A DNA stretch of 64,000 nucleotides from Burkholderiaceae bacterium (GCA_023150375.1 JAKLLA010000018.1:92444-156443), one strand, 5' to 3'; shown: positions 10,880 to 23,115, counted from the first letter of the stretch. The notes: generated from the sequence alone by a model not told the origin. Numbers and translations: made by a program.

Positions 10880-11314
10880 TCAGCCCGACAGGCGGGCCAG
10901 CTCCGCGGTGCGCACCCGGTTGAGCAGCATCTTCAGCTGCGCCAGCTCCTCCACCGTGAGGCAGCCGAAGTACTCCCGCTCGATCTGATCCACCTTGGCT
11001 TCGGCCTGCACCAGCGCCGCGCGACCCGCCGCCGTCGAACTCACCTGGATGACCCGGCGGTTGTTCGGGTCGCTGCGCCGCTCGAGCAGGCCCTTGGTCT
11101 CCATGGCCTTGATGAACTCGCCCATCGACTGGGCCGTCATGTTGGCCCGGCGCGCCAGGTCCGCCGAAGAGACCGGCTCGTGGTGCACGATGAGATTGAG
11201 CACCATGTACTGCCCGGCGGTGATGGCCTCGTCCTGCAGGCCCTGCTCGATGCGGCGGCGCGCCAGCAGTTCGACTTGCTGGATGTAGAAGAAGGCACGT
11301 GCGGTGACCGCCAT
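10880..11314 (-). CDS. MarR-family transcriptional regulator
   Basis: 144 aa, winged-helix pattern VSSADLARRANMTAQSMGEFIKAMETKGLLERRSDPNNRRVIQVSSTAAGRAAL. Confidence 0.9.
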   Translation of the reverse strand: MAVTARAFFYIQQVELLARRRIEQGLQDEAITAGQYMVLNLIVHHEPVSSADLARRANMTAQSMGEFIKAMETKGLLERRSDPNNRRVIQVSSTAAGRAALVQAEAKVDQIEREYFGCLTVEELAQLKMLLNRVRTAELARLSG

Positions 11315-11364
11315 GAAATCGCTCCGTTGAACCCCGGCTCAGGCCCCGGGCGACCCATCCCGTT

Positions 11365-13185
<1,821 letters not shown>

Positions 13186-13252
13186 GGATGGAATGTCGAG
13201 GGCTTGCAGGCTCCGGGCGGCGAGCCGATGTCCGGATGGGTTCGAACCATAG

Positions 13253-13265
13253 TAAGTCTACCTTA
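13253..13265. promoter_or_regulatory. Candidate operator A1 (TAAGTCTACCTTA)
   Basis: 13-bp imperfect dyad in the divergent ACAD/ligase promoter; related copies at 13315, 57952 and 57989. Confidence 0.5.
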
Positions 13266-13314
13266 TCGTTTACACGATAGGGAAAGCAATGTGTCGGATC
13301 GAGCGATCAGTTAG

Positions 13315-13327
13315 TAAGGTTGCCTTA
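13315..13327. promoter_or_regulatory. Candidate operator A2 (TAAGGTTGCCTTA)
   Basis: Perfect TAAGG-N3-CCTTA dyad; lies in an imperfect 25-bp direct repeat with the A1 surroundings. Confidence 0.5.
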
Positions 13328-13415
13328 TTGTTTACCGGCTCCTGACAACGCACGGCCCCTCCCCGGCCTGCGCGGTCGGGGCTCCTCCCACCCGGCCCCA
13401 ACAGGCCTTGCTGCG

Positions 13416-15296
13416 ATGGCGATGTCGACCGCTCCCTTTCTGCCGCTGCCCTTCCTGCCACGCGATCTGGCGGTGGAGGTGCGCCGCGACGGTGCCATCC
13501 TCATGCGCAGCCGGGTGCCGCTGGGTCCGGTGGAGCCGCATCTGCCGGCCATGCTGCTGCGGCAGGCCCGTGTGCGAGCCGCACAGCCCTGGCTGATGCA
13601 GCGCCGCGGCGATGGCGCGGCCTGGCGCGCACTGAGCTATGGCGAAGCGGCCGAACAGGCCCAGGCTGCCGCACAGTGGCTGCTCGCGCAGGATCGCCCC
13701 GGACGCGCCGTGATGGTGCTCAGCGGCAACAGCCTCGAGCACGCCGTGTTCGAGCTGGCGGCGATGAAAGCGCGCATGCCCTATGTGCCGGTCACGCCTG
13801 CCTACTCGCTGCTCAGCGCCGACCATGCCAAGCTGCGCGCGATGGTCGAGCTGATCGACCCGGCGGTCGTCTTCGTGCAGGAAGCAGCCCGCTTCGAACG
13901 GGCGCTGCGTGCGCTCGGCCTCCGCGATGTGCGCGTGATCCACGTCGAGGCCCCGGTTGCCGGCCTGGCATCGACGCCCTGGTCCGAGGTGACGGCCACG
14001 CCGGTCGGCGAGGCGGTGCAGGCGTCCATCGCCGCGATCGAGCCCGGCACCGTCGCCAAAGTCCTGTTCACCTCCGGTTCCACCGGGGTGCCCAAGGCGG
14101 TGCCGGTGACGCAGCATATGCTCTGCGCCACCACGGCGATGCATGCCCAGACGGTGCAGCGGGACGCCGACACGCCCCCATCGGTGCTGCTGGAGTGGCT
14201 GCCCTGGAGCCATGTGGCCGGCGGCACCGCGATCTTCGACAGCGTGCTGGAGGACGGCGGCACGATGTACCTGGACGACGGCCGCCCGGTACCCGGCGAG
14301 TTCGAGAAGACGCTGCGCAACCTCGAAGAGGTCTCGCCCACCCGCTTCTCCAGCGTGCCGGCCGGCTATGCGATGCTGGCCGACGCGCTGGAGCGCAGCG
14401 AGTCGCTGGGGCACCACTTCTTCCGCCGGCTGCGCCGCCTCACCTCTTCCGGCGCCAAGCTGCCCGACAGCCTGTACCAGCGCCTGCAGGCGCAGGCGGT
14501 GCGCCACCTGGGGCACCGGGTGCCCTTCGTGGCCGGCTACGGCTCCACCGAGACCTGCGCGGCCACCACCGTGATCCATTGGCCCACCGAGCTGCCCGGC
14601 CTGGTCGGCCTGCCCCAGCCGGGCGTGGAGCTCAAGCTGGTGCCGCTGGACGACCAGCGCTACGAGGTGCGGGTGCGCGGCCCCTCGGTGATGTCGGGTT
14701 ACCTGGCGCAGCCCGAGCTGACACGCCAGGCCTTCGACGACGAGGGCTACTACGGCATGGGCGACGCGGTCACCTTCGTCGATCGGGCCCGCCCGGAGGA
14801 AGGGCTGGCCTTCGCCGGGCGGGTGGCCGAGGAGTTCAAGCTGCAGTCCGGCATCTTCGTGCGGGTGGGCAGCCTGCGTGTGGAGCTGGTCGGTGCCCTG
14901 GCGCCGTGGATCACCGACGTCGTCGTCACCGGCGCGGATCGGGCCTGGGTGGGGTTGCTGGCCTGGCCGAACGTCGCCGCCTGCCGCGAACGCTTCGGCG
15001 CGCTGCCGCTGCCCGAACTCCTGCGGCAGCCGGCCCTGCACGAGGCATTGCACCAGGCGCTGCAGCGGCACAACGCAGACCACAGCGGCAGCAGCCGGCG
15101 CATTGCGCGGATGCTGCTGCTGGCCGAGCCGCCGTCGCTGGACGCCGGCGAAATCACCGACAAGGGCTATGTGAACCAGCGCGCCGTGCTGGCGCGCCGC
15201 GCGGCGGACGTCGAGCGGCTCTACGCCGCAACGGTCGGGCCCGATGTCGTGGTGATCGATCCTGCTCACACGCCTTCCCAACGGGAGAACGCATGA
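13416..15296 (+). CDS. Feruloyl-CoA synthase-like acyl-CoA ligase (locus A)
   Basis: AMP-binding motif LFTSGSTGVPKAV; PSVLLEWLPWSHVAGG; GYGSTETCAA; GEITDKGYVNQRAVL. Confidence 0.85.
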   Translation: MAMSTAPFLPLPFLPRDLAVEVRRDGAILMRSRVPLGPVEPHLPAMLLRQARVRAAQPWLMQRRGDGAAWRALSYGEAAEQAQAAAQWLLAQDRPGRAVMVLSGNSLEHAVFELAAMKARMPYVPVTPAYSLLSADHAKLRAMVELIDPAVVFVQEAARFERALRALGLRDVRVIHVEAPVAGLASTPWSEVTATPVGEAVQASIAAIEPGTVAKVLFTSGSTGVPKAVPVTQHMLCATTAMHAQTVQRDADTPPSVLLEWLPWSHVAGGTAIFDSVLEDGGTMYLDDGRPVPGEFEKTLRNLEEVSPTRFSSVPAGYAMLADALERSESLGHHFFRRLRRLTSSGAKLPDSLYQRLQAQAVRHLGHRVPFVAGYGSTETCAATTVIHWPTELPGLVGLPQPGVELKLVPLDDQRYEVRVRGPSVMSGYLAQPELTRQAFDDEGYYGMGDAVTFVDRARPEEGLAFAGRVAEEFKLQSGIFVRVGSLRVELVGALAPWITDVVVTGADRAWVGLLAWPNVAACRERFGALPLPELLRQPALHEALHQALQRHNADHSGSSRRIARMLLLAEPPSLDAGEITDKGYVNQRAVLARRAADVERLYAATVGPDVVVIDPAHTPSQRENA

Positions 15297-16108
15297 CGAC
15301 GACGAACGCATCTGCGGCGCCGCAGCGCCTGATCGAGCTGCAGCGCGAGGACGGCATCCTGCTCGTGCAGCTCAACCGGCCCGACAAGCGCAACGCGATC
15401 AACGACGCCCTGATGGCCCAGCTCGAGGAGGTGTTCACCGACGGCCTGGGCGATGCGCGCGTGGTGATCCTGCACGGTGCCGGGGCGCATTTCAGCGCCG
15501 GGCTGGACCTGTTCGAACTGATGAGCCAGCCCAACCCCGACGTGGTGGTCGGCATGCGGCGCTCGCGCCGCTGGCACCGCGCCTTCGACACGATCCAGTT
15601 CGGCGAGGTGCCGGTGATCAGCGTGCTCGAGGGCGGCGTGATCGGCGGCGGCTTCGAGCTGGCCGCGGCCACGCATGTGCGCGTCACCGAGCAGTCGGCC
15701 TTCTTCCAGCTGCCCGAGGGCCAGCGCGGCATCTTCCTGGGCGGCAGCGGCTCGGTGCGCATTCCGCGCCTCATCGGTGCGGGCCGGGTGGTGGAGATGA
15801 TGCTGACCGGCCGCTCGCTCAGCGCTGCCGAGGCCCTGCAGCTGGGCGTGGCGCACTACCTGGTGGACGACGGCGCCGGCCTGGCCAAGGCGCGCGAGCT
15901 GGCGCAGGCCATCGCGCGCAACGCGACGGCCACCAACTACGCCGTCATCAACGGCATCCAGCGCATCAGCGAGATGCCCATGGGCGAAGGCCTCTTCGCC
16001 GAAACGATGGTGACGGTGATGACCAAGGCCGCCGGCACCGGTGCCGGCCAGCGCATCCACGAGTTCTTCGAGGGGCGCCGCCAGCGGTCGGAAGACGCCG
16101 GCCGCTGA
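15293..16108 (+). CDS. Enoyl-CoA hydratase/isomerase (crotonase) family protein
   Basis: LNRPDKRNAINDALMAQLEEVF, AGAHFSAGLDLFEL, GGVIGGGFELAAATHVRV; ATGA overlap with the upstream gene. Confidence 0.9.
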   Translation: MTTTNASAAPQRLIELQREDGILLVQLNRPDKRNAINDALMAQLEEVFTDGLGDARVVILHGAGAHFSAGLDLFELMSQPNPDVVVGMRRSRRWHRAFDTIQFGEVPVISVLEGGVIGGGFELAAATHVRVTEQSAFFQLPEGQRGIFLGGSGSVRIPRLIGAGRVVEMMLTGRSLSAAEALQLGVAHYLVDDGAGLAKARELAQAIARNATATNYAVINGIQRISEMPMGEGLFAETMVTVMTKAAGTGAGQRIHEFFEGRRQRSEDAGR

Positions 16109-16165
16109 CGCCCGCCCCGCGCGGGCCGGATGCCTCGAGTTGCTGCAGAGATCAGGAGACCCCCC

Positions 16166-17383
16166 ATGCTTTCCAAGGAAGACAACGACCTGCTGACCCG
16201 GGTGAGCCACGGCGCGCCGATGGGGCGCATGATGAAGCAGCACTGGTGGATTCCCGCCGCGCTGTCCGACAAGCTCGAGGCGGACGGCAAGCCGCTGCGC
16301 GTGCGCCTGTTCGGCGAGAACTACGTGGCCTTCCGGGCCACCGGCGGCAAGGTGGGCTTCTTCGACGAGGCCTGCCCGCACCGCGGCGCCTCGATGGCCC
16401 TGGCGCGCAACGAGGACAACGCGCTGCGCTGTATCTACCACGGCTGGAAGTTCAGCGTCGAGGGCGTCACCGTGGCCGTGCCCACCCAGCCGGCCAACGA
16501 GGCCGAGTACTGCAAGCATGTACCGCTGAAGCACTACCCGGTGCGCGAGGAGGCCGGCATCGTCTGGGTGTGGCTGGGCGAAGGCGACACGCCGCCCAAG
16601 TTCCCGGAGCTGCCCTTCGTCGGCCTGCCGCGCGAGAACTTCGTGGTCTTCCGCCAGAAAGTCAACGCCAACTGGCTGCAGGGGGTCGAGACGACGATGG
16701 ACTCGGCCCACCTGGGCGTGCTGCACCAGAGCTGGCTCAAGGGCTTCGGTGACATCGAGTTCTCCTCGGCCAACATGGCGCCGGTCTACCACCTGGCGAC
16801 CAAGCCCTTCGGCTTCCGGTATGCCGCCGTGCGCCAGCTGAAGGACGCGCGCGCATACGTGCGCACGAACTCCTTCGTCATGCCCTGGTACGGCATCGTC
16901 TCGCCCAACGACACCGAGGTGAAGGGCGGCAGCATCTTCTTCTCGGTGCCGATCGACGACGAGAACATCTGGTACTGGCAGATGACCTACCGCAGCAGCG
17001 AGAAGCTGGTGCCCAACAAGACGCACCACTTCAGCGATGCCGATTCCTGGCCGCCGCTGCCGCCCGGCCCGCCCGAGGACAACTGGGGCCAGGACCGCGA
17101 GGCGATGAAGAACGGCCACTTCACCGGCTTCACGCAGATGCTGGGCACCGAGGACTTCGCCGTGATCATGAGCATGGGGCCGATCTCCGACCGCACCAAG
17201 GAGTACCTGGGCGCCGGTGACGGCGCGGTGCTGGCGGTGCGCCGCTGCCTGATGTCCGCACTTCGCGAGTTCATCGCCGGTCAGGTGCCGGCGCTGGCCC
17301 GCCACGAGCAGATCGACTACCTGCAGACACCGCCGGTCTCCCGCGTGGTGTCCAGCGAGGCCGAGTGGCGCGCCTTCCTCTGA
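16166..17383 (+). CDS. Rieske [2Fe-2S] aromatic ring-hydroxylating oxygenase alpha subunit (locus A)
   Basis: Rieske CPHRG...CIYHGW; catalytic-domain NWLQGVETTMDSAHLGVLHQ. Confidence 0.92.
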   Translation: MLSKEDNDLLTRVSHGAPMGRMMKQHWWIPAALSDKLEADGKPLRVRLFGENYVAFRATGGKVGFFDEACPHRGASMALARNEDNALRCIYHGWKFSVEGVTVAVPTQPANEAEYCKHVPLKHYPVREEAGIVWVWLGEGDTPPKFPELPFVGLPRENFVVFRQKVNANWLQGVETTMDSAHLGVLHQSWLKGFGDIEFSSANMAPVYHLATKPFGFRYAAVRQLKDARAYVRTNSFVMPWYGIVSPNDTEVKGGSIFFSVPIDDENIWYWQMTYRSSEKLVPNKTHHFSDADSWPPLPPGPPEDNWGQDREAMKNGHFTGFTQMLGTEDFAVIMSMGPISDRTKEYLGAGDGAVLAVRRCLMSALREFIAGQVPALARHEQIDYLQTPPVSRVVSSEAEWRAFL

Positions 17384-17447
17384 CGACGCCCGCCGAACGC
17401 GACCCAAGAACGACCCGAGAACGACCCGAAGCCGCCCAGGAGACCCC

Positions 17448-19061
17448 ATGACCCACCCGAAGTTCGTCCAGCCGCAGTCGATCGTCCTTGCCGTGGGCCT
17501 GCTGGCCGCCGCGGCGGTGCAGGCGCAGTCCAGCGCCGCTGCCCCGCAGCGCGGCGGCACGCTGGTGGTGCCTATCCACGTCGGCGAGCCGCCGACCTAC
17601 GACTGCCACGCCACCAACTCGCCGGCGGCGATGTGGCGCGTCGCCCCGCACTACTCGACCCTGCTGAAGATCGATGCGGACCGCTTCCCGCAGGTCACCG
17701 GCGACCTGGCCAAGAGCTGGACCGAGTCGCCCGACCGCCTGACCTACCGCTTCACGCTGCAGCCCAACATCAAGTTCCACGACGGCTCGACGCTGACCAG
17801 CGCGGATGTCAAGGCCAGCTTCGACCGCCTGCGCAACCCGCCGCCGGGCGTGGTGTCGCTGCGCCAGGGCATGCTCGCCGACATCGCCGACATCGAGACC
17901 CCCGACGACAGCACGGTGGTCTTCAAGTTCAGGCGGCGCCATGCAGCGGCCCTGCAGCTGCTGGCCATGCCCTACGCCTGCATCTACTCGGCCAGGCTGA
18001 TGGCCAGCGATCCGGCGTATCCGGCCAAGCGGGTGATGGGCAGCGGCCCGTTCAAGTTCGTGCGCTACACCCCGGGCTCGGAGTGGGTCGGCGAGCGCTT
18101 TGCCGACTACTTCCAGGCCGGCAAGCCCCACCTGGACGGCATCCGCCTGCTCAGCGTGGCGCCGGTGGCAGCCACCAACGCGCTGCTGGCCGGTCAGGTG
18201 CACTTCACGATGCAGGGCCTCACGCCGCCCGAGGTGGCGCGCATCACCGCCGCACGCGGCGACAAGGTCAAGGTGGTCGGCGGCGGCAAGGCCACCACCT
18301 TCGGCCCCTGGTTCGCCATCAACACGCAGCGCGATGCCGTCAAGGACGAGCGCGTGCGCCGCGCCCTGAACCTGGCGCTGGACCGCTGGGGCGCCTCCAA
18401 GGCGATGGAGCAGATCACGCCGATGTTCCGTGTCGGCGGCCTGGTGCGCCCGGGCTCCACCTTCGCCCGCAGCGACGACGAACTCGCCCGGCTGCCCGGC
18501 TTCGGCCGCGACATCGAGGCCGCCCGCGCCGAGGCGCGCAAGCTGCTGGCCGCAGCCGGCAAGCGCGACCTCAAGCTCACGGTGGTGAACAACCGCGCCT
18601 TCACCTACTTCGGCGTCTACGTGGCCGACCAGCTCTCGAAGATCGGCGTGCAGGTCGAGCACCTGCCGCTGGACACCCCGCAGGTGGCCGCGCGCCGCAC
18701 CTCGGGCGACTACGACCTGATCTTCGACAGCCCGGCCGAGTTCGTCGACGACCCGTCCGTCCAGCTCGCCTACTTCGAGCCCTTCAGCAGCAACCGCGCC
18801 AACCTGGCGCGCGTGGGCGACCCGACCTTCGTGGAGATGTTCCAGGCCCAGCTGCAGGACGTGAACCCGGCCACGCGGGCGAAGAAGGTGCGCGACCTGG
18901 AGGCCTACCTGATGCAGAAGAGCTACGTGATGCCGCTGTTCTGGCAGAGCCGCAAGCGCGTCATCGACGCCGGGCTGCACGGGCTGGAAGGCGACTACCC
19001 GTCCAACTACGTGAAGCTGGACTTCGCCGATCTCTGGCTCGATCCCGCCTCGCGCAAGTGA
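17448..19061 (+). CDS. ABC transporter substrate-binding protein, family 5 (peptide/nickel type)
   Basis: Signal-peptide-like N-terminus; FTLQPNIKFHDGSTLTSADVKASFDRLRNP; VMGSGPFKFVRYTPGSEW. Confidence 0.9.
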   Translation: MTHPKFVQPQSIVLAVGLLAAAAVQAQSSAAAPQRGGTLVVPIHVGEPPTYDCHATNSPAAMWRVAPHYSTLLKIDADRFPQVTGDLAKSWTESPDRLTYRFTLQPNIKFHDGSTLTSADVKASFDRLRNPPPGVVSLRQGMLADIADIETPDDSTVVFKFRRRHAAALQLLAMPYACIYSARLMASDPAYPAKRVMGSGPFKFVRYTPGSEWVGERFADYFQAGKPHLDGIRLLSVAPVAATNALLAGQVHFTMQGLTPPEVARITAARGDKVKVVGGGKATTFGPWFAINTQRDAVKDERVRRALNLALDRWGASKAMEQITPMFRVGGLVRPGSTFARSDDELARLPGFGRDIEAARAEARKLLAAAGKRDLKLTVVNNRAFTYFGVYVADQLSKIGVQVEHLPLDTPQVAARRTSGDYDLIFDSPAEFVDDPSVQLAYFEPFSSNRANLARVGDPTFVEMFQAQLQDVNPATRAKKVRDLEAYLMQKSYVMPLFWQSRKRVIDAGLHGLEGDYPSNYVKLDFADLWLDPASRK

Positions 19062-19138
19062 AGCCGGCTTTCCGGCCCCGCCCCAGTCCCACCCTCGAAC
19101 CCCACTCGGAACCCACCGTGCGTGCCCCGGATCCTGTG

Positions 19139-21221
19139 ATGGAAGACGTCGTCGCCAAGCTCGCCGCCGGCCCGGCTGCGCCCGCCCCGGCCGCCTCCCC
19201 GGAGTCGCCCGTGCTGCGCGTGCGCAACCTCGACGTCGAGTTCCTCACCGAGGCCGGCCGCGTGCCGGCGGTGCGCGGCCTGAGCTACGAGGTGCGCCCC
19301 GGCGAGGTGCTGGCCATCGTGGGCGAATCCGGCTCGGGCAAGTCGGTGAGTTCGCTGGCCGTGATGGGTCTGCTGCCGGGCAATGCCCGCGTGAGCGCCG
19401 CCTCCATCGACTTCGACGGGACCGACCTGCACCGGCTCGACGCCGCCCAGCTGCGCCGCCTGCGCGGACGCGGCCTTCCAGGACCCGATGACGGCGCTGA
19501 ACCCGGTGATGACGGTGGGCCAGCAGCTGGAGGAGCCGCTGCGCCAGCACCTGGGGCTGAACGCCCGGCAGGCCCGCGAGCGCGCGCTCGAGCTGCTGGC
19601 GCTGGTCGGCATCCCGGATGCCCAGGCCCGCATCGAGCAGTATCCGCACCAGTTCTCGGGGGGCATGCGCCAGCGCGTGATGATCGCCATCGGGCTGTCG
19701 TGCAACCCCAAGCTGCTGATCGCCGACGAGCCGACCACCGCGCTGGACGTGACCATCCAGGCGCAGATCCTCACGCTGATGCAGGACCTGTGCCGGCGGC
19801 TGAAGGTCGCGCTGGTCTTCATCACCCACAACCTGGGCGTGGTGGCCCGCTACGCCGACCGGGTGCTGGTGATGTACGGCGGGCGCATGCTCGAGCAAGG
19901 GCCGGCCGGCGCGGTGTTCCGCCAGCCGCGGCACCTGTACACCGCCGGGCTGCTGGCCTCGGTGCCCACGCTGGACGGCGAGCGTCGCGAGCGCCTCGAA
20001 GGCATCGAGGGCACGCCGCCGAACCCGCTGCATCTGCCGCCGGGCTGTGCCTTCGCGCCGCGCTGCGTGCATGCGGTGGAGCGCTGCCGCCAGCCCGGCG
20101 AGGCGGCCCCCACCGACGTCGGTACCTGGTCGGCCTGCTGCCGTGCCGCCGACCTGGCCAGCGGCGCCATCGGCTGGGTCGCCGCCACGGCGCGCCCGCT
20201 CACGCCGGCTGGCGCCGGCCGCCCGGCGCCGGGCCCCGCCGACACCGACGGCACGGCGCTGCTGCGCCTGGAATCGCTCGGGAAGTCCTTCGCGGTCAAG
20301 CGGGGCCTGTTCGGGTCGACCCGCACGATCCGCGCCGTCCAGGACATCAGTCTGAGCATCGCAGCCAACGAGACCGTCGGCGTCGTGGGGGAGTCCGGCT
20401 GCGGCAAGTCCACCCTGGGGCGGCTGCTGCTGCGGCTCGAGGAACCCACCGGCGGTCGGGTGACGTTCCGGGGGCAGGACATCACGCACCTGGGCGACCG
20501 GGCCCTGCGGGGCTTTCGCCGCCACGTGCAGGTGATCTTCCAGGACCCCTACTCCTCGCTCAATCCGCGTCAGCGCATCGGCAGCATCCTGACCGAGCCG
20601 ATGCTCGTGCACGGCCTGGCCCCGGACGCCGCCAGCGCGAAGGCCGAGGCCGCACGCCTGCTGCAGGAGGTCGGCCTCTGGCCCGAACATGCCGATCGCT
20701 ACCCGCACCAGCTCTCCGGCGGACAGCGCCAGCGGGTGGCCATCGCCCGCGCCCTGGCCATGCGCCCGGAGCTGATCGTCTGCGACGAGGCGGTCTCGGC
20801 GCTGGACGTCTCGGTGCAGGCCCAGGTGGTCAACCTGCTGGCCGACCTGCAGCGCAGCCACCGTCTGTCGTACCTGTTCATCGGGCACGACCTGGCGGTG
20901 GTGCGGCAGATCGCCACGCGGGTGGTGGTGATGTACCTCGGCCGCATCGTCGAGATCGCCGAACGCGACGCGTTCTACCGCGAGCCGCTGCATCCCTACT
21001 CGCGTCTGCTGATGGCGGCGGTGCCCTCGCTGGCCGAGGCCGGCACCGGCCGGTTCACCGCACCGGCCGTCCAGGGCGAGCCGCCCAGCCCGCTGGCGCC
21101 GCCCTCGGGCTGCGCCTTCCGTACCCGTTGCCCACGCGCGGCGGCCGAGTGCGCCCAGACCGTGCCGCCGCTGCGCGCGGTCGGTCCGGGCCGCCAGGTG
21201 GCCTGCCTGCGAATCGAGTGA
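19139..21221 (+). pseudogene. Dual ABC ATPase (GsiA/DppDF-fusion type), frame disrupted at ~19472-19476 in the first ATPase domain
   Basis: Frame 19139: MEDVV...GESGSGKSVSSL...LRRLRGR; frame 19488: [18 protein letters not shown]...[16 protein letters not shown]...; second domain [15 protein letters not shown]...[17 protein letters not shown]. ~11 nt missing between LRGR and FQDP compared with the usual spacing. Confidence 0.8.
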
Positions 21222-21228
21222 GGCCCGC

Positions 21229-22182
21229 ATGATTTCATTCCTCGCCAAACGCGCCGGCCAGTTCCTGTTCACCCTGTGGTGCGTGGCCACGCTGATCTTC
21301 TTCATGCTGCGTGTGCTGCCGGGCGACCCGGTGGAGTTCAAGTACACCAGCGAGGGCGGCACGCTGACCGCCCAGCAGCTGCAGGAGCAGCGCGAGCGCT
21401 TCGGCTACGACCGGCCGCTGCCGGTGCAGTACGCCAGCTGGATCGGCGGGCTGGTGCAGGGCGACCTGGGCACCTCGATCTGGAGCGAGAACCCGATCCG
21501 CGAGGAAATCGGCACGCGCCTGGGCATCACGATCCAGCTGGCCGTGGCGGCGCTGCTGGTGGGGCTGCTGCTGGCGCTGCCGCTGGGGGTGGCCGGCGCG
21601 CTGGCGCGGGGCACCTGGCTGGACCAGCTGATCCGGGTGGCCACCGTCACCGGCCAGTCGGTGCCCAGCTTCTGGCTGGCCATGCTGGTGCTGCTGGCCA
21701 TGCTGGCCACGCTGGGCTGGATCCCCTCCATCGAGGCGGTGTCGTGGCAAGACAAGCCCTGGGACTACCTGGCCCAGCTGCTCGTGCCGGCCGTGGTGGT
21801 GGGCTGGCGGCTGTCCTCGGTGAATGCCCGGCTGCTGCGCTCCTCGCTGATCGAGGTGCTCAACCAGGACTACGTGCGCACCGCCCATGCGAAGGGAGTG
21901 CACCCGGTGCGCGTGGTGTGGCGCCACGCCCTGGGCAACGCCCTGCTGCCCACCGTCACCGTGATCGGCATCGAGTTCGCCGGCCTGCTCGGCGGGCTGG
22001 TGGTGACCGAGCAGGTCTTCAACATCAACGGCATCGGCCGCCTGCTGGTGCAGGCCATCGGCTTCAGCGACCTGGCGCTGATCCAGGGGCTGGTGATGCT
22101 GTTCGCGCTGATCTACGTGACCGTCGGCTTCGCCGTCGACCTGGTGCATGCGCTGCTCGATCCGCGCATCCGCATCCGCTGA
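21229..22182 (+). CDS. ABC transporter permease, DppB-like
   Basis: MISFLAKRAGQFLFTLWCVATLIFFMLRVLPGDPV; RTAHAKGVHPVRVVWRHALGNALLPTVTVIG. Confidence 0.93.
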   Translation: MISFLAKRAGQFLFTLWCVATLIFFMLRVLPGDPVEFKYTSEGGTLTAQQLQEQRERFGYDRPLPVQYASWIGGLVQGDLGTSIWSENPIREEIGTRLGITIQLAVAALLVGLLLALPLGVAGALARGTWLDQLIRVATVTGQSVPSFWLAMLVLLAMLATLGWIPSIEAVSWQDKPWDYLAQLLVPAVVVGWRLSSVNARLLRSSLIEVLNQDYVRTAHAKGVHPVRVVWRHALGNALLPTVTVIGIEFAGLLGGLVVTEQVFNINGIGRLLVQAIGFSDLALIQGLVMLFALIYVTVGFAVDLVHALLDPRIRIR

Positions 22183-22200
22183 CCGCCGAGACCCACCGCC

Positions 22201-23115
22201 ATGACACCTTCGTCCATGTCCTACCTGCAGCGCAGCGTGGCCAGCTCGCTGGCGCAGCAGCCCGCCGTGCGTGCGCTGCTGCGCTTCCTGCGCCAGCAGC
22301 CGCTGGGCGCACTCGGCCTGATCGGCATCGTCACGATGCTGGTGGCCGGATCCTTCGCGCCGCAGCTGGCCCCCTACGACCCGCTGGCCGCGCGCTTCGA
22401 CGCCACGCTGCAGCCGCCCAGCGCACAGCACTGGATGGGCACCGACAACTTCGGCCGCGACATCTTCTCGCGCATCCTCTACGGCACACGCCCGGCACTG
22501 CTGCTGGGCATCTCGACCGCGCTGATCGGCTCGCTCATCGGCACCGCGGTGGGCACCACCTCGGCCTATTTCGGCGGCCGGGTGGATGCCGTGCTGCAGC
22601 GTGCCAACGACGTGCTGCTGTCGATCCCGCTGATCGTCGCCGCACTGGTCGTGGTGGCCGTGCTCGGGCGGCGCGAGGTGGCGGGGCTGGACGTGAACCT
22701 GATGATCGCCATCACCCTGCCCTACATCCCGGTGATGGCCCGGGTGATGCGCAGCGCGGCGCTGCCGGTGCGCATGTCGCCGCACATCGACGCGGCGCGC
22801 GCCCTGGGCTTCTCGCACCTGCGCATCATGGCGCGGCACATGCTGCCCAACCTGGTCTCCCCCTGGCTGGTGATGGTGAGTGCCTTCACGGCGCAGACCA
22901 TCCTGCTGGAGGCCTCGCTGTCCTTCCTCGGCGTCGGCGTGCACGAGCCGACGCCGGCCTGGGGCCTGATGCTCTCGGGCGTGAGCGTCGAGACCTTCGT
23001 CTCCGCGCCCTGGGTGGTGCTGTTTCCCGGCCTGGCGATCAGCCTCACCGTCTTCGCCTTCAGCCTGCTCGGCGACGCGCTGCGCGACGCCCTCGACCCC
23101 CGCACCCGCCATTGA
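22201..23115 (+). CDS. ABC transporter permease, DppC-like
   Basis: HWMGTDNFGRDIFSRILYGTRPALLLGISTALIGSLIG; AARALGFSHLRIMARHMLPN. Confidence 0.93.
   Translation: MTPSSMSYLQRSVASSLAQQPAVRALLRFLRQQPLGALGLIGIVTMLVAGSFAPQLAPYDPLAARFDATLQPPSAQHWMGTDNFGRDIFSRILYGTRPALLLGISTALIGSLIGTAVGTTSAYFGGRVDAVLQRANDVLLSIPLIVAALVVVAVLGRREVAGLDVNLMIAITLPYIPVMARVMRSAALPVRMSPHIDAARALGFSHLRIMARHMLPNLVSPWLVMVSAFTAQTILLEASLSFLGVGVHEPTPAWGLMLSGVSVETFVSAPWVVLFPGLAISLTVFAFSLLGDALRDALDPRTRH

Noticed and set aside
17633-19138. 5' part of the 1199-aa ORF 17633-21232 as one giant protein
   Set aside because: Only the 19139 onward part before the frameshift is ABC ATPase; the upstream part is an out-of-frame shadow of the substrate-binding protein gene.
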